NCBI GenBank assembly: GCA_028282295.1
Contig: JANQIE010000178.1
Location: forward strand, 20,843-84,842
Origin: Desulfobacterales bacterium
GTDB taxonomy: Bacteria > Desulfobacterota > Desulfobacteria > Desulfobacterales > JANQIE01
Length of the DNA: 64,000 nucleotides
Reading direction: 5' to 3'
A program made the translations under genes and the position numbers. The notes beneath the pieces are model-generated. The model saw nothing but the letters and a program-made list of their open reading frames with translations. It did not search any database and was not told the origin of the DNA. Below are positions 19,608 to 28,218 of this stretch, in pieces; the stretch's first letter is position 1; every line of letters begins with the position of its first letter.

Positions 19608-21275
19608 GTGGACCCACACCCCCAACAACCAACCTTGCCGTCAATGGCGGCTTACTTTGCACGCCTGAGTGAATCGTGGGGACACTTCTGGCAACAAGTC
19701 GCAGTGTCCCCTTCTTCTCCTTTGGCGCCCGAACCGGACCTGATCAAAAGTCAACAACTTGTAATCAAACAGCTCGCCGATGAACAGCTCACCGACGAGG
19801 AGAAAAAACGCCTGGTCGACTTGACCAACCAGAATGCGAAAACGGCGCGCAACTATCACAAACTGTTCATCGCCTGGCTGCACAAAACCCTTGTGACCGA
19901 CGCATCAAAGAACAGTGCCGTCCATCAACAGCATTTATTCTGGCTGGCCCAGATTGCCAATGCCCTGGCCCCTGAAAACTTCTTCTGGACCAACCCGATG
20001 GTCATGCGCCGCTTTATCCAGAGCAAGGGGGCCAGCCTGCTTAACGGTTACACCCAATGGTTCGAGGACTACCGAACCGGCGCCGACACCGTGCGCATGA
20101 CCGACCAGGAAGCATTCAAGGTCGGACACAACATCGCCACAACCCCGGGACGGGTGGTCTACCGCAACGCGCTGATGGAATTGATCCAGTATGAACCGAG
20201 CACGGCCGTCACCCACCGCCTGCCGGTTGTCCTGATCCAACCCTGGATCAACAAATATTACATCTTCGATCTCAACGAGACCAAAAGCCTGGTCCGCTTC
20301 CTGCGCGATAGCGGCTTTACCGTGTTTATCACCAGTTGGAAGAATCCGGACAGCGGCATGCACCACATCGGTTTCGACGACTATCTGAAGATGGGAGCAC
20401 TTCAGGCCGTAAAGGTCGCCCAAACCATCTGCAACGTGGCCCGGGTGCATGCCGCGGGCTACTGCATCGGCGGCACACTGCTGGCCGGTCTGTTGGCCTG
20501 GCTCAACGGCAACGGCGGTTCCGGCAACACCTCGCCGGTGGCGCATGCATCCTTGTTTTCAACCATGGTCGACTACAGCGAACCTGGCGAACTGGGTGTT
20601 TACATCAATGAGGCAACCCTGCGCTATGTGGAAGAAATGATGCACATCGACGGGTATCTGGATGGCCGCTACATCGCACTGGCGTTTCGTCTGCTGCGGT
20701 CGAACAGCCTGATCTGGCGCAACTATGTGCATGCCTATCTGATGGGCAACAAAGCACCCCGCTCCGAAGTACTTTACTGGAACAGCGACAGCACGCGGTT
20801 GCCGGAGAAGATGTGCCGTTTTTACTTACGCGAGTTTTACTTCAACAACAAGCTGGCCCAAACCGACGCCCTCACCCTTGCCGGACGCCCCATCGCCTTA
20901 AACCGCATCAAACAGCCGCTCTATGCGGTGGGGGCGCTGCAGGACCACATCTGCCCCTGGCCGGCCACATTCAAAATCCGGCGCCATGCCAAAGGCCCGG
21001 TCCGCTACGTGTTGACCACCGAGGGGCACATCACCGGTTTTGTGAACCCACCCAGTGAACGCTCGAAAATGAAGTACTGGGTCAACGGCCGCCGCAGCAA
21101 GGCGACCCCACAGAACTGGCTGACGCAACAAACAGCCCGCAAAGGGTCCTGGTGGCAGGATTGGCGTGAATGGTTATCCAAAAAATGCGGCCCAAAGATC
21201 GCCCCGCCACCCATGGGCCACCAACGCTACCCGGCCCAGGAGCCCGCCCCCGGTGTTTACGTGCTTGAACCCTAG
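19608..21275 (+). CDS. phaC: Poly(3-hydroxyalkanoate) synthase (PhaC family)
   Basis: A GTG start directly follows the ACP stop. The 555-residue protein is close to class I PHA synthase length. It has the modified lipase box GYCIGG with nucleophile C286, Asp446 in LQDHICPW and His474 in TEGHITG, the complete Cys-Asp-His triad. Class I enzymes polymerise 3-hydroxyacyl-CoA into polyester granules. No PhaA or PhaB is adjacent; the partners here are a KAS III-like enzyme and an ACP. Whether the substrate is CoA- or ACP-bound is not shown by the sequence. Confidence 0.92.
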   Translation: MDPHPQQPTLPSMAAYFARLSESWGHFWQQVAVSPSSPLAPEPDLIKSQQLVIKQLADEQLTDEEKKRLVDLTNQNAKTARNYHKLFIAWLHKTLVTDASKNSAVHQQHLFWLAQIANALAPENFFWTNPMVMRRFIQSKGASLLNGYTQWFEDYRTGADTVRMTDQEAFKVGHNIATTPGRVVYRNALMELIQYEPSTAVTHRLPVVLIQPWINKYYIFDLNETKSLVRFLRDSGFTVFITSWKNPDSGMHHIGFDDYLKMGALQAVKVAQTICNVARVHAAGYCIGGTLLAGLLAWLNGNGGSGNTSPVAHASLFSTMVDYSEPGELGVYINEATLRYVEEMMHIDGYLDGRYIALAFRLLRSNSLIWRNYVHAYLMGNKAPRSEVLYWNSDSTRLPEKMCRFYLREFYFNNKLAQTDALTLAGRPIALNRIKQPLYAVGALQDHICPWPATFKIRRHAKGPVRYVLTTEGHITGFVNPPSERSKMKYWVNGRRSKATPQNWLTQQTARKGSWWQDWREWLSKKCGPKIAPPPMGHQRYPAQEPAPGVYVLEP

Positions 21276-21278
21276 CTG

Positions 21279-21421
21279 GTGCCCATCCGGAAATAGTATC
21301 TTTTGGTCCCCGGCGGCATTCTCGCATTTTTAAGATCCTCGGCAGTAGCCCGCTATGCCTGGGGTTTTAAAAATGCTCGGGCCTTGCCGGGAACCAAAAT
21401 CTACCATTTCCGGATGGGCAC
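21279..21421. mobile_element. MITE-like palindromic element, copy 2
   Basis: The 143-bp element has GTGCCCATCCGGAAATAG ends and TAGCTG duplicated on both sides (21273-21278 and 21422-21427). The left TAG of the duplication is the phaC stop codon, so insertion occurred right at the end of that gene. The internal arms closely match copies 3 and 4. Confidence 0.88.
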
Positions 21422-21444
21422 TAGCTGATGTGGATCCGTCCCGT

Positions 21445-22242
21445 CTACAAATCTACCGGCAGCCGCACCTGTTCCAGTTCGACTTTTTGCTGCAGCAGCA
21501 TTTGGGCCATGGATTCAAATTGGGGGGTGATATCGGATACCAGCAGTCGCACCCGGCCGGTTTGCGGCAGGGCATGCAGGAGCGACGGCTGGTCCGTCAG
21601 ATAGGCCGCCAGTTTTTCCGCCACCGCCAGGGATGAATCGATCACATTGATCTGCTTGCCGATCTTGTGCTGAACGATGTGTTTTAAAATCGGGTAGTGG
21701 GTGCAGCCGAGCACCAGAGTATCAATCTGCCGGTTTTTCAAGGGGGTTAAATATTTTTTGACGATGGTTTTGGTTTCGGGCTTGCGTAGCCATCCTTCCT
21801 CAACCAGGGGGACCAACAGCGGGCAGGCCACCGAATAGACCGCGGCATCCGGCTGTCGGTTTTTTATTTTTCGTTCGTAGACGGCGCTGCCGATGGTGGC
21901 CCGGGTGCCGATAACGCCGATCCGCTGATTGCGCGAACATTGCAGCGCGGTTTCAACCGCCGGCGTCACCACTTCAAAGACCGGGGTTTCCAGTCTGCGG
22001 GCAATCGGCTCGAACGCAACACTAGAGGCGGTGTTGCAGGCCATCAGAACCAGGCGGGCCCCTTTGCGAATCAGCAACATGCTATCCTGGCGCGCGTAAT
22101 CAACCACCGTGCGGGGACTTTTACTGCCGTAGGGCATGCGGGCTGTGTCGCCGAAGTAGACAATATCATACCCCGGCAGGCGATCCATAATCGCCCGCAC
22201 CACGGTCAACCCGCCCAACCCGGAATCGAATATGCCGATCAT
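21445..22242 (-). CDS. murI: Glutamate racemase
   Basis: The 265-residue enzyme has the two catalytic cysteines: C69 in LMACNTAS and C180 in LGCTHYP. It begins with the typical MIGIFDSGLGGLTV. It converts L-glutamate to D-glutamate for peptidoglycan. It is convergent with phaC and stands alone on the minus strand. Confidence 0.95.
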   Translation of the reverse strand: MIGIFDSGLGGLTVVRAIMDRLPGYDIVYFGDTARMPYGSKSPRTVVDYARQDSMLLIRKGARLVLMACNTASSVAFEPIARRLETPVFEVVTPAVETALQCSRNQRIGVIGTRATIGSAVYERKIKNRQPDAAVYSVACPLLVPLVEEGWLRKPETKTIVKKYLTPLKNRQIDTLVLGCTHYPILKHIVQHKIGKQINVIDSSLAVAEKLAAYLTDQPSLLHALPQTGRVRLLVSDITPQFESMAQMLLQQKVELEQVRLPVDL

Positions 22243-22356
22243 ACGATGCTATGCATTGACCCACCGACGATTCCAATGTTACAAAAAATCGATTGTAAAA
22301 AACCGGATGAGTCGTTCATGGATTTATCAAGAGGTGTAAAGAAAGCATAAAACACA

Positions 22357-22614
22357 ATGAATCAAAAAATTTTCACGATGGGACTTTCCACGGAAGCCGT
22401 CTCCCTTTACTTGTTGTGCTGCAGCCTGGCAAACGACGGCCGCGGCCTGTCCTGGGAAACAATCGCACCGATCTGGAACAATACCCCCGCAAAACTGACC
22501 GCCGGGTTAAAAGAACTCGGAAGCTTTAATATCCTGGTTTCCCAAAAAAAAGCGGGCTCGGCCGATACCACCTACAGCCTCACCCCTGAAAAAGACTGGT
22601 CGCCAAACGATTAG
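22357..22614 (+). CDS. Small protein with winged-helix-like composition, unknown function
   Basis: The 85-residue product (starts MNQKIFTMGLSTEAVSLYLL) has alternating hydrophobic helices followed by a possible beta wing (TAGLKELGSFNILVSQKKAG), reminiscent of small winged-helix domains. Only a weak Shine-Dalgarno is visible. It stands alone between murI and the YkgJ-type gene. Function unknown. Confidence 0.5.
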   Translation: MNQKIFTMGLSTEAVSLYLLCCSLANDGRGLSWETIAPIWNNTPAKLTAGLKELGSFNILVSQKKAGSADTTYSLTPEKDWSPND

Positions 22615-22656
22615 AAGGCAAAGGCCAATACGGCGCCTTGCCTCCCCGCTCCTCTT

Positions 22657-23067
22657 TCAGGTTTTCTTCTCCTGGCGCAAGAAATCGCGCACGCGTTGCC
22701 GCACCACTTCATCCGGGCAATCGGTCCGGATGCCGGGACAACAACTGCCCATCATCCGCCAGTTTTCAATATCCACCAGAACGCTTTCGATAAAAGGCCA
22801 CGCGCGGCACATGCGCGGTTTAACCGGATGGATCGTGCAGTTGTGCTCCCAGAAGATACAGAAGCCGTCGGCCCGTTGTTTCAGCAGGGGTTTGCGGCCG
22901 GATAGACGGCAGTATTCGGAACGGACAACCGACGGGGCTTTGTCGATAAAAGCCGCGATGGCGTCAATATCGGCATCCGTAACATAGGTGCCGCCGTACC
23001 CCTTGCAGCAATCGCCACATTGACGGCACACAAACACGTTGTGCGAACTGGACGGCTTAAAAGGCAT
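22657..23067 (-). CDS. YkgJ-family CxxCxxCC zinc/iron-cluster protein
   Basis: The 136-residue protein has the N-terminal CRQCGDCCKG motif, then FCIFWEHNCTIHPVKPRMC and a C-terminal GSCCPG. This is the CxxCxxCC family, whose members bind a metal cluster and have poorly known roles. It overlaps the recR end by 11 bases, so the two are probably co-transcribed. Confidence 0.82.
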   Translation of the reverse strand: MPFKPSSSHNVFVCRQCGDCCKGYGGTYVTDADIDAIAAFIDKAPSVVRSEYCRLSGRKPLLKQRADGFCIFWEHNCTIHPVKPRMCRAWPFIESVLVDIENWRMMGSCCPGIRTDCPDEVVRQRVRDFLRQEKKT

Positions 23068-23656
23068 GCCGGCTCTCCATGGCCTTTTTCAAGGTGACTT
23101 GGTCGACGTATTTCAGATCGCCCCCCACAGGGACTCCGGACGCGATTCGCGACACCTTGACCGGCATCCGGGCAACGTGTTGCTGAATGTAAGCTGCCGT
23201 GGCCTCCCCCTCCACCGATGTGCCGGTTGCCAGCACCAACTCTTTGACATCCCCATGCCGAAGCCGGTCGAACAGCTCGTTGAGGCGGATGTCGTCCGGG
23301 CCGATTCCGTCCATGGGGGACAAAACGCCTTGCAGAATGTGATAGCGCCCCTTGAAAGCCCCCGACTTTTCGATGGCGGCCATATCGGCCGGTTGCTCAA
23401 CCACACACAACAATTCATCCGATCGCTCGACATCGCTGCATATTTTGCACAATTCACTGTCACTCAGGGCAAAGCAGCGGCGGCAAAACCGGATTTTGGC
23501 TTTCAGTTCCAAAATACTGTGCGCCAATTGTTCGGCCTCCCGCCGCGGCGCCCTCAAAATATGAATTGCCAGGCGCTCGGCGGTTTTGCCGCCAATACCC
23601 GGCAGCCGCGACAGGTTTTTTATGAGTGCGATAATCGGTTGAGGGTAGTGATTCAT
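23057..23656 (-). CDS. recR: Recombination mediator RecR
   Basis: The start MNHYPQPIIALIKNLSRLPG at 23656 gives 199 residues, the usual RecR size; an upstream in-frame start would add an atypical leader. Visible parts are the helix-hairpin-helix (LPGIGGKTAERLA), the Cys4 zinc finger (CRRCFALSDSELCKIC) and a Toprim domain. RecR works with RecO/RecF to load RecA at gaps. It follows dnaX and ybaB, the common dnaX-ybaB-recR order. Confidence 0.95.
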   Translation of the reverse strand: MNHYPQPIIALIKNLSRLPGIGGKTAERLAIHILRAPRREAEQLAHSILELKAKIRFCRRCFALSDSELCKICSDVERSDELLCVVEQPADMAAIEKSGAFKGRYHILQGVLSPMDGIGPDDIRLNELFDRLRHGDVKELVLATGTSVEGEATAAYIQQHVARMPVKVSRIASGVPVGGDLKYVDQVTLKKAMESRHAF

Positions 23657-23737
23657 AACGTCTTTCACTGTACGTAAGGGCTCGCGGCATGTCACGATTG
23701 CAGCAACCGTCAACAGCCACGTTGCCGGTCAACGAAA

Positions 23738-24052
23738 TCAGGTCAATCCGGGGATATTCAAACCGCCGGTCAGTTTGCCCATTTCGGATGACACCATTTC
23801 CTGGGATTTGGCCAAGGCGTCATTCACCGCCGCCAATACGAGATCCTGAAGCATATCCACATCTTCCGGATCGACAACTTCCTTTTCAATTTGAATCGAA
23901 ACGATTTGCTGCTTACCGTTGGCGACGACTTTCACCATTCCGCCCCCGGCCGCACTTTCAACCGTTTTCTCAGCCAATTCTTCCTGCATCTTCATCATTT
24001 TATTTTGAAGCTTTTGTGCCTGCTTCATCATGTTTCCCATACCCTTCATCAC
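23738..24052 (-). CDS. ybaB: Nucleoid-associated protein YbaB/EbfC
   Basis: The 104-residue protein ([19 protein letters not shown]) has the long N-terminal helix and the [16 protein letters not shown] beta-sheet of the YbaB/EbfC family, which binds DNA as a dimer. It lies 11 bases after the dnaX stop and before recR. Confidence 0.93.
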   Translation of the reverse strand: MMKGMGNMMKQAQKLQNKMMKMQEELAEKTVESAAGGGMVKVVANGKQQIVSIQIEKEVVDPEDVDMLQDLVLAAVNDALAKSQEMVSSEMGKLTGGLNIPGLT

Positions 24053-24063
24053 AAATTTACCTC

Positions 24064-25755
24064 CTACAGAATTTTTACGTCCACAACTTTACCGTTAAAA
24101 ATATCGATGGCTTCCGCCACGGTGGGGTGGTTCAGAGCCTGTTGCTTTAGTTGTTGTTTCTCTTCTTTTTCAGATTGGACCGGTCCGTTTGTTTCAACCC
24201 TGGCCTTTATTTCTACCGTGTAGTCATCGCCGAAAAGATCGGCGCAAATAGCACGCAGGCTTTCGACGGTTTTGGGCCGTTGGGCCATTTTGATATCAAA
24301 GTCACTGCCCCGGATTTCTATGGATACTTGATTTGCGTCCAACGCAACAACCTTACCATTTGCAAATACACGGGACAAGGAAGGATGTTTGGCGACCGCC
24401 GCTTTTTTCAATGTGTGCCAGGCTTGTTCCTTGTTTTTGGGGGGGTGCGGCGTTGAGTTTGTCGGCTGGTCGACCGGCGCAGCCGCTGGTTGGGGTGACG
24501 ATGTCGTTGACGCGGCAGATGGTGCCGGGTTTATCATCGTGGGTGTTTGATCCGGTCCGGTCGGAGGTTGCGGTGGGGGTTGAACGGATTCGACCGGTGG
24601 ACACGCATGATCCACGGATCCTTGCAGCGCGTCGAGTTTGGCAATCAGCTCATCGATCGCCAGTACCGGTTTCTGGCCGGCCAGGCGGATAAAGGCCATC
24701 TCGAGCGCCAGCTTGGGCTGGGCGGCAAACCGCACAGCGGTTTCTTCCCGAGAAAGCTTATCGAACAATTGTACTAAAAAGGAATGGGGCAGCTGGGCCG
24801 TCACCTCGGCCATCTGTTTGATTTCCTGGGACGGCAGATCGACCAATTGATCCACCTTGGCCCCCATCTTGACAATAATGAGATCACGCAAATGCTGCAG
24901 CAAATCCGCGTACAGTTTTTTTAAGTCATGCCCCCGGTCCGTGATGTCATCCAAGGCGGTCAGCAGCGCGGGAACATCGGCGGTTACGAGCGCTTGGGTC
25001 AACTCATGCAGAACCTGGCGATCGACAACCCCCAGCAGATCAAGCACCTGTTCATGATTGATCGCGCCGGTGGTGCCGGCGAGGATCTGGTCCAGCAAAC
25101 TTAGGGCGTCCCGCATGCTCCCGCCGGCCTCACGGGCAATCAGGGCCAGGGTTTCGGGTGCAACCGTCACCTCCTCGCTTTGGCAAAGGCTTTGTAAATG
25201 GGCAATCAAATCTTGCAGATCGATGCGGCGCAAATCATGCCGCTGGCAGCGGGATAAAATGGTGATCGGAATTTTGTGCGCCTCGGTGGTGGCGAACATG
25301 AACAGGACGTGCGGCGGGGGTTCTTCAAGGGTTTTAAGCAGGGCGTTGAAAGCGGCCAAACTCAGCATGTGCACTTCGTCGATGATGTATATCTTGAAGC
25401 GGCTGTGCGACGGCATGTACTTGATGTTCTCACGCAACTCGCGCACCTGATCGACACCATTGTTGGACGCACCGTCGATCTCAAACACATCGGCGGCATG
25501 TCCGGTGGTAATTTCCCGGCAGGAACGACAGGCGTTGCACGGTGTCGGAGTGGGCCCTTCCTTGCAGTTCATGGCTTTGGCCAGAATACGCGCGATGGTG
25601 GTTTTACCGGTTCCCCTGGGGCCGGAAAACAAAAGTGCGTGTGCCACGCGATCCGTCGAAATGGCGTGACTCAGCGTCTGGGTAACGTGCTGTTGCCGAA
25701 CAACCTGTTCAAAGGTTTGCGGCCGGTATTTACGCGCCAGTACGAGGTAGGCCAT
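24064..25755 (-). CDS. dnaX: DNA polymerase III subunits gamma/tau
   Basis: The 563-residue clamp-loader ATPase has Walker [10 protein letters not shown] (45-53), a Cys4 zinc site (C64, C73, C76, C79), IIDEVHMLS as Walker B and [12 protein letters not shown] Pro-rich linker at about 385-440 separates the conserved ATPase and oligomerisation domains from a tau-like C-terminal domain. It opens the dnaX-ybaB-recR block. Confidence 0.95.
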   Translation of the reverse strand: MAYLVLARKYRPQTFEQVVRQQHVTQTLSHAISTDRVAHALLFSGPRGTGKTTIARILAKAMNCKEGPTPTPCNACRSCREITTGHAADVFEIDGASNNGVDQVRELRENIKYMPSHSRFKIYIIDEVHMLSLAAFNALLKTLEEPPPHVLFMFATTEAHKIPITILSRCQRHDLRRIDLQDLIAHLQSLCQSEEVTVAPETLALIAREAGGSMRDALSLLDQILAGTTGAINHEQVLDLLGVVDRQVLHELTQALVTADVPALLTALDDITDRGHDLKKLYADLLQHLRDLIIVKMGAKVDQLVDLPSQEIKQMAEVTAQLPHSFLVQLFDKLSREETAVRFAAQPKLALEMAFIRLAGQKPVLAIDELIAKLDALQGSVDHACPPVESVQPPPQPPTGPDQTPTMINPAPSAASTTSSPQPAAAPVDQPTNSTPHPPKNKEQAWHTLKKAAVAKHPSLSRVFANGKVVALDANQVSIEIRGSDFDIKMAQRPKTVESLRAICADLFGDDYTVEIKARVETNGPVQSEKEEKQQLKQQALNHPTVAEAIDIFNGKVVDVKIL

Positions 25756-25894
25756 GGATTAGTCCACTGTATCAAACAAGGTGTGTCTCACAAATGGCTG
25801 GTCATCGGTTAAACTGCTGTCAATTTTGCGATTATAACGATTCAGACGGAACATTCAATACGGTTATAAACTTATTCCCGCTGTGTAAACTACG

Positions 25895-25918
25895 AATGGC
25901 CCGCCTTAGCGGGCCATT
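25895..25918 (-). terminator. Hairpin downstream of tRNA-Ser
   Basis: AATGGCCCGC (25895-25904) pairs perfectly with 25909-25918 across a CTTA loop, 28 bases past the tRNA 3' end. There is no T run on the minus strand, so it may act in 3' processing rather than termination. Confidence 0.4.
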
Positions 25919-25945
25919 GCCGTTCGTATCACCTTATTATAAAAA

Positions 25946-26038
25946 TGGCGGAGAGAGAGGGATTCGAACCCTCGGTGCCGCGGTAACAGCACACACGATT
26001 TCCAGTCGTGCACCTTCGGCCAGCTCGGTCATCTCTCC
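25946..26038 (-). tRNA. tRNA-Ser (anticodon GGA), CCA encoded
   Basis: On the minus strand a 93-base tRNA runs from GGAGAGATGACCGAG to CTCTCTCCGCCA. The anticodon arm reads ACTGGAAAT with GGA in the loop. A long variable arm (TGTGCTGTTACCGCGGCA) fits a serine tRNA, and the T loop is GGTTCGAATCC. The CCA end is genomically encoded. Confidence 0.95.
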
Positions 26039-26141
26039 ATGGTTTGTTTTAATCAAAAAAGCTGCGTTGTCTTGCACTCGTTTTGCCCCCTGACACTACT
26101 TAGTTAGCTGAAGTTATTGGGCTGAAGCTATTAGGGGTAAG

Positions 26142-26164
26142 TGGCGGAGAGGGTGGGATTCGAA
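26142..26164 (-). other. Probable left prophage attachment site: tRNA-Ser 3'-end fragment
   Basis: TGGCGGAGAGGGTGGGATTC and three more bases are the complement of a serine-type tRNA 3' end (T loop, acceptor, CCA). The tRNA sequence stops there and unrelated sequence follows. This is what remains when a phage integrates into a tRNA 3' end and regenerates the gene at the far side. It is 149 bases from the integrase stop. The intact partner tRNA would lie beyond 64 kb. Confidence 0.6.
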
Positions 26165-26201
26165 TATTGACCCACCCAACAAAAACAGCCTTTTTTCAAT
26201 A

Positions 26202-26257
26202 GGTTGCAAACTTTGTTTTTTGCTTGTTTGCATTTGTTTGCATTTTTGTTTGCAACC
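26202..26257. promoter_or_regulatory. Candidate integrase arm-type sites
   Basis: GGTTGCAAAC (26202-26211) and its complement GTTTGCAACC (26248-26257) flank repeated TTTGCAT words. The position between the attachment site and the integrase gene fits arm sites or a directionality-factor site. Confidence 0.4.
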
Positions 26258-26312
26258 GAGTGCCACTTATGCCCCCTTCAGGCTAAAAAATCAAGATAAT
26301 TTTACAACACCA

Positions 26313-27440
26313 TTAGCTATCAAATCCGTTTCCTTTGACAGCTTTTAAATCTCCAAACCGTCTCACATTATCGACCACGGATCGCAATACCCGCATGGAC
26401 GGGTTGGCGTAGTGTTTTTTGGTAATCGCAGTGTTGGAATGGCCCAACAGGGCCGCAATGGTGTCCATGTCGTAACCGGCTTCAGCCATCTGGCTGCCAA
26501 GACTATGTCGGCCGGCGTTGTTCAAGGGAAAAACGTAACCCAGGACTGCGATACTGGCCGGATTCCAGAAATCACGATTGATGTTCTTGGTGTACGTACG
26601 ACCGGTGCGCGAATTGACAAAAACAAACTCGGACACGTACCGCGGGCAGTTTTCCAAGATCCATTGTACACCCTCGGTGATGGGAAAACGTCGCTCACGC
26701 TTGGATTTCACTTCCTTGAGCTTTTCACCTTTACCGAATGTCTTTTTAAACACAATATAGCCGTGCGATGATTTGATATCCTGCTTGCGAAAGGCCCGTG
26801 CTTCGGACGGACGACAGCCCGTAGCCATAATAAAGGTAAAAATCCAGCGGTCGATCGACGGGATCTTGGCTAAAATTTTCTGTTGGGTTTCCAGGTCAAT
26901 CCACTCGATGTCTTTTTGCACCACTTCGTTTTGACCTTTAAACTCGACCCACTCGGGCAACTGACTGATATGGCCCGCTTTGCGGGAATCGACCATCAGG
27001 CGGTGCAGGCAGCCCATGACGTTCTTCTTGCCCTTGGGCTCACGTTTAATGGTATTGAGCAAACGCTTTAAATCCTCATGGCCGATATCCGGCAAAAACA
27101 TATCCCCCAACACCGGCAGGATATGGTTATTGATACTGTTGGTATAGTCGCTGTGGGTTGAGTCGGCGATCTCAACCTTAATTTCCTGCAACCATTTTCG
27201 GGAATATTCTCTTAATTGCAGGGGCGGCTTGCGTTTGTAACGTTCCGGATTGAAACAGCCCTTTTGAATGTCGTTGTTTATCTGCCCTTTCAACATCTCG
27301 GCCATACGATGGGTTGTGCATGTTACCGGCCCGTTCATGGTCAACAACTGACTGATCTGGACCCGCCGTCCCTGCCACTTGCCCTTTACCGCCCAAGAAC
27401 CGCGCGCCTTAACAAAAACCACCTTCCCCCAATCAGACAT
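26313..27440 (-). CDS. int: Prophage tyrosine integrase
   Basis: ATG at 27440 is preceded by GGAGGTGTCGTA; a longer in-frame start lacks such a site. The 375-residue protein has an N-terminal arm-binding region, a core-binding SAM-like domain and the catalytic domain with TGCRPSEARA, NNAGRHSLGSQ, LLGHSNTAITKKHYA. The first His of the HxxR box is replaced by Asn (N-A-G-R). It catalyses site-specific integration and excision. It is the last gene of the early operon, next to the tRNA fragment. Confidence 0.92.
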   Translation of the reverse strand: MSDWGKVVFVKARGSWAVKGKWQGRRVQISQLLTMNGPVTCTTHRMAEMLKGQINNDIQKGCFNPERYKRKPPLQLREYSRKWLQEIKVEIADSTHSDYTNSINNHILPVLGDMFLPDIGHEDLKRLLNTIKREPKGKKNVMGCLHRLMVDSRKAGHISQLPEWVEFKGQNEVVQKDIEWIDLETQQKILAKIPSIDRWIFTFIMATGCRPSEARAFRKQDIKSSHGYIVFKKTFGKGEKLKEVKSKRERRFPITEGVQWILENCPRYVSEFVFVNSRTGRTYTKNINRDFWNPASIAVLGYVFPLNNAGRHSLGSQMAEAGYDMDTIAALLGHSNTAITKKHYANPSMRVLRSVVDNVRRFGDLKAVKGNGFDS

Positions 27441-27534
27441 TACGACACCTCCATCTTGATCAAATTTGACCGGTATCGTATCCATCATGGTAAGGTGATT
27501 CAACATAAATTGTATTTACAATAAATTCAAAAGG

Positions 27535-27741
27535 TTAAACCGAGTCGACCAGCATCCCGCCGGTGCCGATTTTTTCGGTCAGAATTTGTAGCGCCCGGTC
27601 ATTGAGCGCGGCCAATCGATCTATTTCAGCCGCGGTCAGTTCGGCCGGGCTTTTCGCCAGGAGGGTATCGCGCTGCGCATTGATCGCCTGTAATTCAGGT
27701 CCCGGCCCCTGACGCATGGATAGCCCAATTTTATTCAGCAT
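27535..27741 (-). CDS. Small prophage protein, unknown function
   Basis: The start MLNKIGLSMRQG at 27741 is preceded by AGGGGGG and yields 68 residues, mostly helical (TAAEIDRLAALNDRALQILT). A longer in-frame start would overlap the previous gene heavily. It sits between a small zinc-finger-like gene and the integrase. No family recognised. Confidence 0.55.
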   Translation of the reverse strand: MLNKIGLSMRQGPGPELQAINAQRDTLLAKSPAELTAAEIDRLAALNDRALQILTEKIGTGGMLVDSV

Positions 27742-27917
27742 TTGGCACCCCCCTTTCTTTTTTTTGCATGGTTGATAGATTGCGACATGGCCGGGGCATG
27801 CCGCCCTTTTTCTTCGACTGCGAGCGCAGCCATGAATTGCCGCCACTCTCGGCGTGATGCGCAATAATTACATTCCGAGCCCTGACAGGGCACACCGCAT
27901 GCCGCGCAACGCATCAT
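27735..27917 (-). CDS. Small CxxC-CxxC protein of the early operon
   Basis: The 60-residue product begins MMRCAACGVPCQGSECNYC, four cysteines arranged as a zinc knuckle, followed by a basic tail. Its ATG overlaps the stop of the preceding micro-ORF and its end overlaps the next start, as expected in a compact phage operon. Function unknown. Confidence 0.55.
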   Translation of the reverse strand: MMRCAACGVPCQGSECNYCASRREWRQFMAALAVEEKGRHAPAMSQSINHAKKRKGGAKC

Positions 27918-28033
27918 CTCGTCCGGCCGGCATATTGCCGGGCCAGATTAAACGTGTTTTTGATCAGCGCCGCCACATAGGCCGGGGCCGCCACCAACAC
28001 ACAAACCAAAAACGCAGCCACCCATCGCATCAT
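27914..28033 (-). CDS. 39-residue membrane micro-protein
   Basis: Read from ATG at 28033, 39 codons encode one hydrophobic helix (WVAAFLVCVLVAAPAYVAAL) and a basic tail ending RTR. The start overlaps the stop of the upstream gene as TGATG, and the stop overlaps the next ATG as ATGA. The overlaps on both sides support real translation. No family recognised. Confidence 0.5.
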   Translation of the reverse strand: MMRWVAAFLVCVLVAAPAYVAALIKNTFNLARQYAGRTR

Positions 28034-28218
28034 CAAACTACCCCTTTTTTTATGGCTAACCATTCGGGCATGTCGACCGCGTAGTCATTTCCCTTTACAT
28101 GCCGCAACCCAACCTGCGAGCGCGGCAACCAAAAGCTGCTTACCCCATCGCTGCAAAGCACCGCGCCGTCGGTCTCGCGTTTAATCTCGACATAAATTTC
28201 AACCCGGATCTGGTCCAT
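28033..28218 (-). CDS. Small prophage protein with PRSQV...MPEWLA motif
   Basis: The 61-residue protein contains FWLPRSQVGL and DMPEWLAIKKG. The same motif pair occurs in the gene at 28593-28814, so the two are paralogues. Start preceded by GGAGACGG. The all-beta composition with a C-terminal helix is suggestive only. Function unknown. Confidence 0.6.
   Translation of the reverse strand: MDQIRVEIYVEIKRETDGAVLCSDGVSSFWLPRSQVGLRHVKGNDYAVDMPEWLAIKKGVV

Noticed and set aside
17707..21427. Composite transposon carrying the KAS III-ACP-PhaC cluster between element copies 1 and 2
   Set aside because: Each element has its own, different 6-bp duplication, so they inserted separately rather than moving the cluster as a unit.
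25946..26164. tRNA-Ser(GGA) itself as the attachment gene
   Set aside because: For integration into a tRNA 3' end on this strand the intact gene should be on the right side of the prophage. The fragment at 26142 also differs from this tRNA in the T stem, so a second tRNA-Ser is more likely.
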